From contig JALHMM010000057.1 of the NCBI GenBank assembly GCA_022844045.1, positions 1 to 41,003 on the forward strand: a DNA stretch of 41,003 bases. The letters are read 5' to 3'. The notes under the pieces are model-generated. The model was not told where the DNA came from. It did no database searches and was given only the letters and a program-made list of their open reading frames with translations. Origin of the DNA: Reyranellaceae bacterium. GTDB taxonomy: Bacteria > Pseudomonadota > Alphaproteobacteria > Reyranellales > Reyranellaceae. A program made the position numbers and the translations under genes. Shown here in pieces: positions 8,315 to 17,011 of this stretch. Position 1 is the stretch's first letter. Each line of letters opens with the position of its first letter.

Positions 8315-9553
8315 TCAAAAGCGGTCGGGCCGAAAAGGCGCGAGATCGACCGTGGTCGGCTTGCCGGTCGCCAGCTCGGCCACCAGCTTGCCGGTGATGC
8401 CCGCCATGGTCAGGCCGAGATGATCGTGGCCAAATGCGAAGAACACATTGCTGTGACGCGGCGAGCGGCCGATCACCGGCTTCGAATCGGGATGGGATGG
8501 ACGCGGCCCCATCCATCGCGACGCCGGCTCGCCCTTCAATCCGGGTACCAGCGCCTTGGCGTGGCGCATCACCCGGTCGGCGATCCGCATATCGGGCGGC
8601 GCATCTGGCGCGGCGAACTCGGCCACGCCTGTCGCACGAACGCCCGCATGCATGTGGGCGATCGAAATGTTGCGGTCGGCCGATACCAGCGCGCGTTTGA
8701 GCGCGAAATCCTGGTCGGCGAACATCACGTGATAGCCGCGCTCGGCTTCCAACGGCACGGACGTGCCGAGCTGCTTCGCCAGCGACCGCGACCAGACGCC
8801 GGCGGCGATCACCACCTGCTCGACGTCGAGTGCGCCGCGATCGGTGAGGATCTTCGTCGGCCCCGCGGTGCCGATCTCGAAGCCCTTCACGTCGGCCTGT
8901 ACGACCTCACCGCCTCGCCGCACGAAATCCCGCACCAGCGAATCGGTCAGCCGGAACGGATCGATGGTGCGACTGACATCGGGCAGCGACACGGCCTTGA
9001 TGACGCTCTTCGACAGCGCCGGCTCCATCTGGCGGGCCTCGTTGCCGTCGAGGATGTCCATATGCACACCGTTGCGGCGGCGCAAATCGAGCGCATAGGA
9101 CGCGCCCGCGAAAGCGGCCTCGCTTTCGAACACCATCATCAGTCCGTTGTGGTCGACCCACCGGCTGGCGTCGGCACCCTCGATCAGCGGGGCGTAGCCA
9201 GCGTGGGTGTGCACCAGCAGGCTGTTTCGCTCGGCCGCGATCTTCTCGACCCGCTCGCGGCGCGCCGAGGCGATGAAGCGCAAGAACCAGGGCAGCGCGC
9301 TCGGCACGTGACTCCAGCGCAGCTTCAACGGCGACTCGGGGTCGAAGAGCATCTTCGGCACCTTCTTCAGCACGCCAGGCATGGCGAAGGGCACGCAGGA
9401 AGCTGTGCCGAAGGAACCGGAATTGCCAAAGGACGCCTTCATGCCGGGCTCGCCCTTCTCGACGAGCCGGACATTGAAGCCCTCACGCCGCAGGTGGAGC
9501 GCGCAGCAGACGCCGACGATGCCGGCGCCGATCACGGTGATCGTTTTGGCCAT
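8315..9553 (-). CDS. DadA-like FAD-dependent D-amino-acid dehydrogenase
   Basis: This 412-residue DAO-fold flavoprotein opens with the FAD-binding motif GAGIVG (9-14), followed by the DadA-typical GNSGSFG segment. Near the C-terminus it has the family's MGPRPSHPDSKPVIG motif and GHDHLGLTMA. D-amino-acid dehydrogenases oxidise a D-amino acid to the 2-oxo acid and ammonia and pass electrons to the respiratory chain. The ATG at 9553 was chosen because the Rossmann fold begins at residue 4; upstream sequence overlaps the divergent VWA gene. It is the first gene of a leftward run with the racemase, the AspDH-like protein and the M20-like protein. The racemase may feed it D-isomers. The exact substrate is open; opine or hydroxyproline oxidase activity is possible. 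Confidence 0.88.
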   Translation of the reverse strand: MAKTITVIGAGIVGVCCALHLRREGFNVRLVEKGEPGMKASFGNSGSFGTASCVPFAMPGVLKKVPKMLFDPESPLKLRWSHVPSALPWFLRFIASARRERVEKIAAERNSLLVHTHAGYAPLIEGADASRWVDHNGLMMVFESEAAFAGASYALDLRRRNGVHMDILDGNEARQMEPALSKSVIKAVSLPDVSRTIDPFRLTDSLVRDFVRRGGEVVQADVKGFEIGTAGPTKILTDRGALDVEQVVIAAGVWSRSLAKQLGTSVPLEAERGYHVMFADQDFALKRALVSADRNISIAHMHAGVRATGVAEFAAPDAPPDMRIADRVMRHAKALVPGLKGEPASRWMGPRPSHPDSKPVIGRSPRHSNVFFAFGHDHLGLTMAGITGKLVAELATGKPTTVDLAPFRPDRF

Positions 9554-9560
9554 CACACGC

Positions 9561-9590
9561 ACTGTATTCCCACGATCGGCGCCCCGGCAA
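9561..9590 (-). promoter_or_regulatory. Possible promoter of the leftward dadA-like operon
   Basis: On the minus strand, TTGCCG and TACAGT are separated by 18 bases and lie just upstream of the start at 9553. Each box matches the sigma-70 consensus at four of six positions. The leader would be very short, so this is a weak prediction from spacing and position only. Confidence 0.25.
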
Positions 9591-9653
9591 TCTCTTGCCT
9601 TGCGCGACATCCGTGGCGAGAGTGGAACAAACAGCCTCGACCGGAGTCGATCG

Positions 9654-11963
9654 ATGCAACGCATCACAATCGCGATCAGCCTGCTGTCGGCCATGATGGC
9701 GTCCGCCGCCTTGGCCCAGACGACGCCGACGGCCGCGACCGCCAGCGGCGCAAGCCGCGCTATGATCGTGCTCGACGCCTCGGGCAGCATGTGGGCGCCG
9801 GTCGGCGGTCGCGCGCGCATCGAGGTGGCGCGCGAGGCGTTGGGCGAGTTGCTGAAGGGCTGGGATCCCAAGGTCGAGGTCGGGTTGATGGCCTATGGCC
9901 ATCGCCGCAAGAACGACTGCGCGGATATCGAGGTGTTGTCACCCGCCGGGCCCGTCGACGCGGCCAGGCTCACCGGCATCGCGGCGCGCATCACGCCGCA
10001 GGGCATGACGCCGTTGTCGGCGGCGGTGAAGCAGGCGGCGGAGTCGTTGAAATACACCGAGCAGCGCGCCACCGTGATCCTGATCAGCGACGGCATCGAG
10101 ACCTGCAAGGCCGATCCCTGCGCGCTGGGTGCCGAGCTGAAGAAGCTCGGCATCGATTTCCGCGCCCACGTCATCGGCTTCGCCGTTCAGCGCCAGGACG
10201 AGGGCGGCCTGCGCTGCCTCGCCAGCGCCACCGGCGGCAAGTACTTCAGCGCCGGCGACGCGGCGCAGTTGCGCGACGCCTTGCGCGCCGCCGGCCAGGA
10301 GGCAGCCGCTCCGCCGAAGCCCGTATCGCCACCGGCCGCGAAGCCCGCCGCCAAGCCCGCGCCGCCGAAGATCACGCTGAACGCCCCCAAGACGGTTATC
10401 GCCGGCGACACGCTGCAGGTCACGTGGACCGGCGCCTATGTACGGACCGACACGATCGGCTTCACCGCGCCGCGCAACGAGGTCGTGTCGGGCAACTCAG
10501 CCGACACGGCGCAGAACCCGGCGAGCCTGCGCGCACCCGACAAGCCCGGCGCCTACGAGATCGTCTACCAAGACAGCGGCACCGGCCGGATCGTGGCGCG
10601 CGTGCCGATCGAGGTGACGCCGGCCAGGGCGACGCTCGAGGCGGTCGAGACCATCACCATCGGCGCCACGGTCGAGGTGGCGTGGACCGGGCCGAACAAC
10701 CCCGGCGATTTCATCACCATCGTGCCGCCCACGGCGGCGAACGCCGACTACCGCGATTTCTCGAACACCGACGCCGGCTCGCCGGCCAAAGTGCGGGTGC
10801 CCGACCGCCCCGGCACCTACGAGATCCGCTACGTCACCGGTCAGCAGAACGAGATCCTGGCGCGACGCACGGTCGTGGCCTTGGCCGTCCGCGTCGAGCT
10901 CTTCGCCCAGGACCAGGCGCCGGCCGGCGCGTCCATCCCGGTGAAGTGGAGCGGCGCGCCCAACAATCCCGGCGACTTCATCACCGTCGTGCGGCCCGAC
11001 GCCGACAAGAGCGCCTACACGGAGTTCTTCGGCCCGCGCGACGTCGATCCGGAGAACGCGCGGCTGCGCGTGCCGCCGCAGCCCGGCCTCTACGAGATCC
11101 GCTACGTCACGGCGCAGACCAACGAGATCCTTGCGCGCCGGCCTGTGATCGCGTCGGCGACCAGCGCCACGCTCGATGCGCCCGCCAGCGCACCCGCCGG
11201 CTCGCGCATCAAGGTGGCGTGGACGGGACCGGACAACGACGGCGACTTCATCACCGTGGTCCCACCCGATGCGCCCAAGGGGCAGTACACGCAGTACTTC
11301 AACACGAAGGGGCTGAACCCTGACGACGCGCACCTGCCGCTGCCGACCCGGCCCGGCACTTACGAGATCCGCTACGTCGTCGCTGGCTCGGACGAGACGC
11401 TCGCCAGGCGCAGCATCACCGTCACCGCCGTCCAGGCTACGCTCGAGGCGCCAGCCGCTGCGCCGGCCGGCGCCCGCATCCGCGTGAGGTGGGCCGGCCC
11501 GAACAACGAGGGCGACTTCATCACCGTGGTCAAGCCGGACGACGATCGCGGCGCCTACACGAACTACTTCGGACCCAGGGACACCGATCCCGAAGACGGC
11601 AAGGTCACCCTGCCGGCACGGCCCGGCGAGTACGAGGTGCGCTACGTCACCGGCGGCGAGAACCGCGTGCTCGCGCGCGCGAAGATCAGGGCCGAGGCCT
11701 TCACCATCACCATCGACGCGCCGCAGAGCGTTCCGGCCGGCAAGGAGTTCGAGTTCAAGTGGACCGGCCCGAAGATCGCCGACAACGTCTTCTCGCTGGC
11801 CAGGCCCAACGCCGATGCCGACGCGGGTGATGTGATCCTCAACGCCGACGGCGACGAGGAGATGCGCATGATGGCGCCGGAGCAACCCGGCACCTACGAG
11901 CTGCGCTACGTCGTGCCGTCGCTCAAGCGGGTGGTGGTCAAGAAGACGATTACGGTCCGCTGA
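9654..11963 (+). CDS. Exported von Willebrand factor A protein with six tandem Ig-like repeats
   Basis: This 769-residue protein has a Sec signal peptide (residues 1-21, cut after ALA) and a VWA domain (about 35-215) with a full metal-ion-dependent adhesion site: DASGSM at 41-46, the threonine in GMTPLS, and the aspartate in ISDGIE. A proline/alanine/lysine-rich linker (about 218-238) leads into six consecutive beta-sandwich-like repeats at 240-325, 326-412, 413-504, 505-594, 595-682 and 683-769. Each has a W-T/S-G motif (WTGPNN or similar), a GDFITVV-like strand in repeats 2-5, and a closing PGTYEIRYV strand. VWA domains with an intact metal site usually bind a protein partner; the repeats probably form an extended stalk in the periplasm or at the surface. 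The ATG at 9654 follows CCGGAG. The gene is convergent with the AtuA-family gene 14 bp away. Its partner is unknown. Confidence 0.88.
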   Translation: MQRITIAISLLSAMMASAALAQTTPTAATASGASRAMIVLDASGSMWAPVGGRARIEVAREALGELLKGWDPKVEVGLMAYGHRRKNDCADIEVLSPAGPVDAARLTGIAARITPQGMTPLSAAVKQAAESLKYTEQRATVILISDGIETCKADPCALGAELKKLGIDFRAHVIGFAVQRQDEGGLRCLASATGGKYFSAGDAAQLRDALRAAGQEAAAPPKPVSPPAAKPAAKPAPPKITLNAPKTVIAGDTLQVTWTGAYVRTDTIGFTAPRNEVVSGNSADTAQNPASLRAPDKPGAYEIVYQDSGTGRIVARVPIEVTPARATLEAVETITIGATVEVAWTGPNNPGDFITIVPPTAANADYRDFSNTDAGSPAKVRVPDRPGTYEIRYVTGQQNEILARRTVVALAVRVELFAQDQAPAGASIPVKWSGAPNNPGDFITVVRPDADKSAYTEFFGPRDVDPENARLRVPPQPGLYEIRYVTAQTNEILARRPVIASATSATLDAPASAPAGSRIKVAWTGPDNDGDFITVVPPDAPKGQYTQYFNTKGLNPDDAHLPLPTRPGTYEIRYVVAGSDETLARRSITVTAVQATLEAPAAAPAGARIRVRWAGPNNEGDFITVVKPDDDRGAYTNYFGPRDTDPEDGKVTLPARPGEYEVRYVTGGENRVLARAKIRAEAFTITIDAPQSVPAGKEFEFKWTGPKIADNVFSLARPNADADAGDVILNADGDEEMRMMAPEQPGTYELRYVVPSLKRVVVKKTITVR
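10371..11960 (+). repeat. Six tandem in-frame repeats of about 260-275 bp inside the VWA gene
   Basis: Six protein repeats of 86, 87, 92, 90, 88 and 87 residues lie end to end with no linker. Repeats 2-5 are the most alike and share nucleotide blocks such as ggcgacttcatcaccgt and tacgagatccgctacgtc. The first and last repeats are more diverged, the pattern expected when an array grows by internal duplication. Such arrays can vary in copy number between strains. Confidence 0.8.
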
Positions 11964-11977
11964 GCTCGCCGGCGCCT

Positions 11978-13801
11978 CTAGGCGGCGCGTGCCGAGGCCT
12001 CGCGCAGCTCTTTCGCCAAACTTGCCGGCACCTTCACCGGCATGTCTAGGGCCATCTGGGCGAAGGCCTTGGCGAGCGGATCGGCCTTGATCGAAGCCAT
12101 GCCGCCGCCGCCCAGCGCCTCGCGCAGCAGGAAGTTGAAGCCGCCGATGCCCGGCAGCCGCCAGCGCGTCACCTTGCCCTTGATGCGATGGGCGAAGAAC
12201 TTGGCCATCGCCTCCTCGGTCACTTCGGACTCGAGGATCGGCACGTACTCCGGCTTGCGCGCGAACACGCCGATGTTGGCGTTGTCGCCCTTGTCGCCCG
12301 AGCGGCCATAGGCCAGCGCGATCAGCGGCACGGTCTCGGTTGCGCCGCTCGTGCTCGACGGCGCGGCGGGCTCTTCGACGGGCAGCTGCCCCTCGGTAAA
12401 GCCGCCGGATCTGGCTCCCTCCTGCATCGGGATCGACTTGCCGTCGATCTCGACGTTGACCGGCACCATCGACTTGGGCACCAGGCAGGAGAACATGCGG
12501 ATCACCGGCTGCGGCGAGACGCGGCCGGCGCCAAACGATCCGCTCATGCCGACCACGCCGCCGGTCGACATCGGCGCGATCTCGCGACCGAGCAGCGACA
12601 GCGCCTCGCGCTGGTCGTGGCGCGCGCCGATCTTCACCACGACCTCGCGCGAGTCCAGTGCGTGGCTGTGCGGGCCGTACGTGTCCTCGCCGCCGATCAC
12701 CTCGATGCTGACGTCGCGGTAGTCGCCGAGGTTCTTCTCGCGGAACATGCGCCGCGTCTTCTTGATGATCGACTCGGCGCTGTGGCGGCCCTTGGCCACC
12801 GCCTCGCGGCCCGAGAGCATGAAGATCGAGGCGAACTTGAAGCCGTCGGGCCAGGTCGTGGAGACCTTGTAGTGGTCGGTCGGCGGCCGGCCCTTGGCGC
12901 CCGATACGCGCACGCGATCCTTGCCGAGCTGCTCGTAGCGCACCTCGGTGAAGTCGCAGGCGACGTCGGGCACGAGATAGGCGCGCGGATCGCCGATCTC
13001 GTAGAGCATCTGCTCGGCCACCGTCGCTGTGGTGATCAACCCGCCGGTGTTGTCGGGCTTGCTGAGCACGAAGGAGCCGTCCTCGCTGACCTCGGCGATC
13101 GGGAAACCCATGTCGTCGTAGTCGGGCACGAGGCGCCAGTCGGTGAAGTTGCCGCCGTTGCACTGCGCGCCGCATTCCAGGATGTGGCCCGCCAGCGTAC
13201 CGGCTGACAGGCGATCGTAGTCGTCCATCGTCCAGCCGAACTCGTGGATCAGCGGACCCAAGGTCACGGCCGAATCCACGCAGCGGCCGGTGATCACCAC
13301 GTCGGCGCCTTCGGCCAACGCGCGGGCGATCGGGAAGCCGCCGAGATAGGCGTTCATGCTGAGAATCTTCGCGGGCAGCGGCGCGTCGCCGCCCATTTCG
13401 GTGATGCCGGCCGCCCGCAGCTCGGGGATCTTGCCCATCAGATCATCGCCCATCACGACGGCGACCTTCAAGGTCACGCCGGCCGCCTCGCAGGCCTTGC
13501 GCACGGCCTCGGCGCAGGCCTGCGGATTGACGCCACCGGCGTTGGTGACGACCTTGATCTTCCTGTCGGCGATCTCCTTCGCCAGCGGCGCCATCACGGC
13601 GCTCACGAAGTCGGTGGCATAGCCCGCCTGCGGGTTCTTCATCTTCTGCGCCGCCATGATCGACATGGTGACCTCGGCCAGATAGTCGTTCACCAGGTAG
13701 TCGATCCGGCCGTGACGGACGAGCTGACCCGGCGCCGTCTCGGTGTCACCCCAGAATCCCGAGCTGCCGCCGATGCGGACAGTCTTCTTCGTGCCGCTCA
13801 T
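11978..13801 (-). CDS. AtuA family protein (DUF1446 with C-terminal AtuA-like ferredoxin-fold domain)
   Basis: The protein has 607 residues. It starts with the characteristic VRIGGSSGFWGDTETAPGQL segment, followed by the DUF1446 domain up to about residue 460 (for example TNAGGVNPQACAEAV and ITGRCVDSAVTLGP). A low-complexity Pro/Ser/Ala linker leads to the smaller C-terminal domain that opens with ALAYGRSGDKGDNANIGVFAR (about 497-517). This is the usual two-domain length for AtuA, first described in acyclic terpene (citronellol/geraniol) catabolism in Pseudomonas, where its reaction is not well defined. Many homologues sit next to TctC receptors and acyl-CoA enzymes in other bacteria, as here. 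The start at 13801 lies 22 bp after the TctC gene read in the same direction, so the two form an operon. No atu-type biotin carboxylase is nearby. Confidence 0.9.
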   Translation of the reverse strand: MSGTKKTVRIGGSSGFWGDTETAPGQLVRHGRIDYLVNDYLAEVTMSIMAAQKMKNPQAGYATDFVSAVMAPLAKEIADRKIKVVTNAGGVNPQACAEAVRKACEAAGVTLKVAVVMGDDLMGKIPELRAAGITEMGGDAPLPAKILSMNAYLGGFPIARALAEGADVVITGRCVDSAVTLGPLIHEFGWTMDDYDRLSAGTLAGHILECGAQCNGGNFTDWRLVPDYDDMGFPIAEVSEDGSFVLSKPDNTGGLITTATVAEQMLYEIGDPRAYLVPDVACDFTEVRYEQLGKDRVRVSGAKGRPPTDHYKVSTTWPDGFKFASIFMLSGREAVAKGRHSAESIIKKTRRMFREKNLGDYRDVSIEVIGGEDTYGPHSHALDSREVVVKIGARHDQREALSLLGREIAPMSTGGVVGMSGSFGAGRVSPQPVIRMFSCLVPKSMVPVNVEIDGKSIPMQEGARSGGFTEGQLPVEEPAAPSSTSGATETVPLIALAYGRSGDKGDNANIGVFARKPEYVPILESEVTEEAMAKFFAHRIKGKVTRWRLPGIGGFNFLLREALGGGGMASIKADPLAKAFAQMALDMPVKVPASLAKELREASARAA

Positions 13802-13823
13802 CGCCCTGCCTCCAATCCGATCC

Positions 13824-14804
13824 TCAGCCTTCCGGCTCGATGCCCGCCGCCTTGCTCAGCCGGGCCCATTTGTCGATCTCGGACTTTGTCCACTCGGCGA
13901 GATAGGCCGGCGTGCCGGTGCGGACGATAACGCTGAACTGGTCCAGGCGCTGCTTGATCTCGGCCGAGGCCATGATCTCGTTGACCGTGGTGTTGAGCTT
14001 GCCCACGACATCGGCCGGCGTCTTGGCCGGCGCGTAGATCGCGTACCAGGCGACGAGGTCGAACTCGACGCCGAGCTCGCGGAAGGTCGGCACATCGGGC
14101 AGATGGGGTGAGCGCTGCGCGTCGGTGGCGACGAGCGTGCGCAGTTTGCCGGCGCGGATGTGCGGCAGGCCGGTGCCGATATCGATGAATGTCATGTCGA
14201 TCTGGCCGGCGATCACGTCGTTGAGCGCCGGCGGCGCACTCCTGTAGGGCACACGCAGCACGTCGATGCCGGCCAGCCGCTTCATCGACTCGCCACAGAC
14301 ATGCGCGGTGCTGGTGCCGGCGCCGTAGCTCATCTTGCCGGGCTCGGCTTTCGCTTTGGCGATCAGCTCGGCAAAGGTCTTTACCGGCAGGTTCGGGTTC
14401 ACCACCAGGACGAAGGGCGCGAGGCCGAGCAGTGCCACCGGCTCGAAATCCTTCACCGGATCGTAGGCCATCGTCTTGAGCAGGCTGGGATTGGCGGCGT
14501 GGCTGGTGTTGGTGGTGAACATCAGCGTGTGGCCATCGGGTACGGCACGGGCGACCGCGGTCGCGGCGATCGAGCCGTTGGCCCCGGCCTTGTTGTCGAC
14601 GAGCACCTGCTGGCCGAAGGTCGCCGACAGACGCTCGCCCATCAGCCGCGCCATCGTGTCGGTGCCGCTGCCGGCGACGAAGGGCACCACGAAGGTGATC
14701 TGCTTCGTCGGGAACGCTTGCGCCGAGACTGGCGAGGATGCCAGCGCGATGGCGCCCGCGCCGAGCAGCGCCTGCCGGCGCGACGGGCCGCGATGATGGG
14801 TCAT
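13824..14804 (-). CDS. TctC/Bug-family tripartite tricarboxylate transporter receptor
   Basis: This 326-residue periplasmic receptor has a twin-arginine type leader (SRRQALLGAGAIA, cut near VSAQA) and the Bug-family core: QITFVVPFVAGSGTDTMARL, the LVDNKAGANGSIAA loop and PDGHTLMF. Bug proteins hold a carboxylic acid through two water-bridged beta loops, and their genes are present in many copies in some proteobacteria. No membrane subunits (TctA/TctB) lie in the window, so this is an orphan receptor that either works with a distant transporter or has a sensing role. It is co-directional with, and 22 bp upstream of, the AtuA-family gene. It diverges from a second TctC gene across 86 bp, which suggests shared control of two receptors. 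Confidence 0.92.
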   Translation of the reverse strand: MTHHRGPSRRQALLGAGAIALASSPVSAQAFPTKQITFVVPFVAGSGTDTMARLMGERLSATFGQQVLVDNKAGANGSIAATAVARAVPDGHTLMFTTNTSHAANPSLLKTMAYDPVKDFEPVALLGLAPFVLVVNPNLPVKTFAELIAKAKAEPGKMSYGAGTSTAHVCGESMKRLAGIDVLRVPYRSAPPALNDVIAGQIDMTFIDIGTGLPHIRAGKLRTLVATDAQRSPHLPDVPTFRELGVEFDLVAWYAIYAPAKTPADVVGKLNTTVNEIMASAEIKQRLDQFSVIVRTGTPAYLAEWTKSEIDKWARLSKAAGIEPEG

Positions 14805-14890
14805 GTCGGAAGCCCTCCCAGCTTGTCGGTCGCGTTATGGCGCAGGCAGCGGCGGCGCGCTACGCTGCCGGCAACGAACCGAGGGGCATC

Positions 14891-15901
14891 ATGAGCAGCA
14901 TTCCGTCGAGCAAAACCGCCTTCCGCCGGCGCACCCTGATCGCCGCCGGTGCAGGGCTTCTGGCCACGCCCGCGCTGATCCGCGGATCGCTGGCCCAGGG
15001 CACCTATCCCAACAAACAGATCAAGATCATCGTCGCCTTCGCGCCCGGCGGCGCCACCGACATCCTCGCCCGCATCGTGGCGGACCATCTGTCGAAGGCC
15101 TGGAACACCCAGGTCATCGTCGACAACAGGACCGGCGCCGGCGGCAATCTCGGCTCCGACCTGGTCGCCAAGGCTGCGCCCGACGGCTACACGCTGCTGC
15201 TGGGCACGGTGGGTTCGGCGGTCACCAACCAGTTCCTCTACAAGAACATGCCGTTCGACACGGCCACCGCCTTCACCAACATCGCGCTGGTCGGCGAGGT
15301 CGCCAACGTGCTGGCGGTGCACCCCAGCGTGGAGGCCAAGAACCTCCAGGAGTACATCGCGCTCGCCAAGGCCAAGCCCGGCCAGATGAACTACGGCTCG
15401 CCGGCGATCGGTGGCACGGGGCATTTGGCGATGGAGTACCTGCAGGCGATCACCGGCATCAAGCTCGAGCACATCGTCTATCGCGGCAGTTCCCTGGTGC
15501 TGCAGGACCTGCTGGCCGGCAGCATCCCTTCGACGATGGACAATCTTCCCGCCTACATCCCGCACATCAATTCCGGCAAGTTGCGTGCGTTGGGCGTGTC
15601 GACGGCCAAACGCTGGTTCGCGATGCCCGACGTGCCGACCATCGCCGAGCAGGGCGTGCCGGGCTACGACGCGGCGCCGTGGTGGTACGTCGCGGGCCCG
15701 GCCGGCCTGCCGGCGGAGATCACCAAGAAGCTGAGCGACGAGATCGTCAAGGGCGTCAGCTCGCCCGAGGTCGAGAAGCGCATCAAGGACGCGGGCTGCG
15801 CGCCGATCATCGGCGGCAGCGATGCGCTGACCAAGCACATCGCCAGCGAAACCGTGAAGTGGAAGAAGGTCGCCGACGCCGCGGGGCTCAAGCCGCAGTA
15901 A
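14891..15901 (+). CDS. TctC/Bug-family tripartite tricarboxylate transporter receptor (second copy)
   Basis: This 336-residue receptor has a twin-arginine leader (FRRRTLIAAGAGLLA, cut after SLAQG) and the same Bug core: QIKIIVAFAPGGATDILAR, VIVDNRTGAGGNLGSD and PDGYTLLLG. The ATG at 14891 follows CCGAGGGG. A frame open further upstream overlaps the divergent TctC gene and is not used. It differs clearly in sequence from its divergent neighbour, so the two probably bind different carboxylates. No TctA or TctB is present. The stop at 15901 is followed within four bases by a complex palindromic repeat that fills the space to the convergent enoyl-CoA hydratase gene. Confidence 0.92.
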   Translation: MSSIPSSKTAFRRRTLIAAGAGLLATPALIRGSLAQGTYPNKQIKIIVAFAPGGATDILARIVADHLSKAWNTQVIVDNRTGAGGNLGSDLVAKAAPDGYTLLLGTVGSAVTNQFLYKNMPFDTATAFTNIALVGEVANVLAVHPSVEAKNLQEYIALAKAKPGQMNYGSPAIGGTGHLAMEYLQAITGIKLEHIVYRGSSLVLQDLLAGSIPSTMDNLPAYIPHINSGKLRALGVSTAKRWFAMPDVPTIAEQGVPGYDAAPWWYVAGPAGLPAEITKKLSDEIVKGVSSPEVEKRIKDAGCAPIIGGSDALTKHIASETVKWKKVADAAGLKPQ

Positions 15902-15904
15902 GTC

Positions 15905-16124
15905 CCTTTCCCGGAGGGCAGGGCGATCGCATATGGAACTGCATCTACCTTCCCCCGGAGGGGGAAGGTGGCGCGCGAAGCGCGACGGATGGGGGATGTT
16001 TCAACAAACTCGGTGTCCGTCTTCGACATCCCCCATCCGCCCTTCGGGCACCTTCCCCCTCCGGGGGAAGGCAAGACCGAGCCAAACTGGCCATATGCGA
16101 TCGCCCTGCCCCTCCGGGGGAAGG
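15905..16124. repeat. Nested palindromic intergenic repeat between convergent genes
   Basis: Two sets of inverted arms are nested. The outer arms (15905-15936 and 16091-16124) share ggcagggcgatcgcatatgg-like sequence and differ at a few bases. The inner arms (15946-15999 and 16026-16071) each carry a small hairpin (ccttcccc/ggggaagg) and a ggatgggggatgt segment. The element fills the gap between the stops of the TctC gene (15901) and the enoyl-CoA hydratase gene (16131), leaving 3-6 bp each side. A relative is present at 21492-21636. It encodes no protein and could fold as a cruciform or serve as a bidirectional terminator. Confidence 0.85.
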
Positions 16125-16130
16125 TATTCG

Positions 16131-16916
16131 CTACTTCCGCTTCCTGTTGACGAACGCGGTCATGCGTTCGGTGTGCTCGCCTGACGTGGCGGACTGCGCG
16201 AAGGCATCGATGCCGGCGCGGATCGCCTCGTCGAGCGGCAGCGCCTCCCAGCGGCGCATCAGCGATTTCTGCGCGCGCACCGCCTTGGGCGCGGCGGCGA
16301 CGATGGCGGCGACGTCGCGCTCGATCGCCGCGTCGAGATCGCGCGGCTTGACCACCGTCTCGACCAGCCCCCACTCCAGCGCCTTCTGCGCGCCGATGTT
16401 CTGGCCGGTCATCAGCATCCATGAGGTGCGGCCCCAGCCCAGCAGGCGCGGGAGCAGCGCCGCCTCGACTACCGAGGGCACGCCGACATTGACCTCGGGC
16501 ATGCCGAAGGCCGCGCTGTCGGTGGCGATGCGGAAGTCGCAGGCGGCCGCGACCTCCAGCCCGCCACCCAGCGTGTAGCCCTCGAGCCGGCAGATCACCG
16601 GCACCGGGCACTCGCGGATCGCCTGGCAGAGCAGGTGGATGCGGGTGATGAAGGCGCGCGCCTCGTCGGCCGTCTTCATGGCGGCCATGTGGTTGATGTC
16701 GGCGCCGCCGATGAAGGCCTTGCCGCCGGCGCCCGAGAATACCACGACGCGCAGGTCCGGCTCCTTCGCCAGCTCGCGGAACGTCGTCGCGAGATCGTCG
16801 AGCGACGCGGGGCCCACGACGTTGAGCCGGCGGGAATTATCGTAGACCACATGCGCCACGATCCCGCCGTCGCGGGCCTGTCGCCTGACCTCGATCTTGT
16901 GTTCGGACGTCGACAC
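16131..16916 (-). CDS. Enoyl-CoA hydratase/isomerase family protein
   Basis: This 261-residue crotonase has the oxyanion-hole segments AFIGGADINHM and GYTLGGGLEVAAACD. Both glutamates of classical hydratases are present: one in GGGLEVA and one in FGMPEVNVG. The enzyme would hydrate an enoyl-CoA or do a related reaction in fatty-acid or branched-chain degradation. I place the start at a GTG (16916), three bases after GGAGGG; an ATG at 17006 gives a 30-residue basic extension that overlaps the promoter region of the divergent thioesterase gene and lacks homology. It diverges from two genes coding three hotdog thioesterase domains over a 95-bp gap, fitting a common acyl-CoA theme. The substrate chain is unknown. 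Confidence 0.88.
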   Translation of the reverse strand: MSTSEHKIEVRRQARDGGIVAHVVYDNSRRLNVVGPASLDDLATTFRELAKEPDLRVVVFSGAGGKAFIGGADINHMAAMKTADEARAFITRIHLLCQAIRECPVPVICRLEGYTLGGGLEVAAACDFRIATDSAAFGMPEVNVGVPSVVEAALLPRLLGWGRTSWMLMTGQNIGAQKALEWGLVETVVKPRDLDAAIERDVAAIVAAAPKAVRAQKSLMRRWEALPLDEAIRAGIDAFAQSATSGEHTERMTAFVNRKRK

Positions 16917-17011
16917 GGTCCCTCCGGTTCGCCTGACGAAAGCTGTAGCCGGACGCTTCCGGCGTCCCGCCTTTTCCCGTAATACAGCGCCAGCCCGCGC
17001 CGACAAGAGGA

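Noticed and set aside
8288..11323. A 1011-codon plus-strand open frame
   Set aside because: It is Arg/His/Gly-rich, crosses the dadA-like gene in antisense and the VWA gene in another frame, and matches no family.
10497..13175. An 892-codon minus-strand open frame
   Set aside because: Low-complexity shadow of the VWA gene (antisense) and the AtuA gene (shifted frame).
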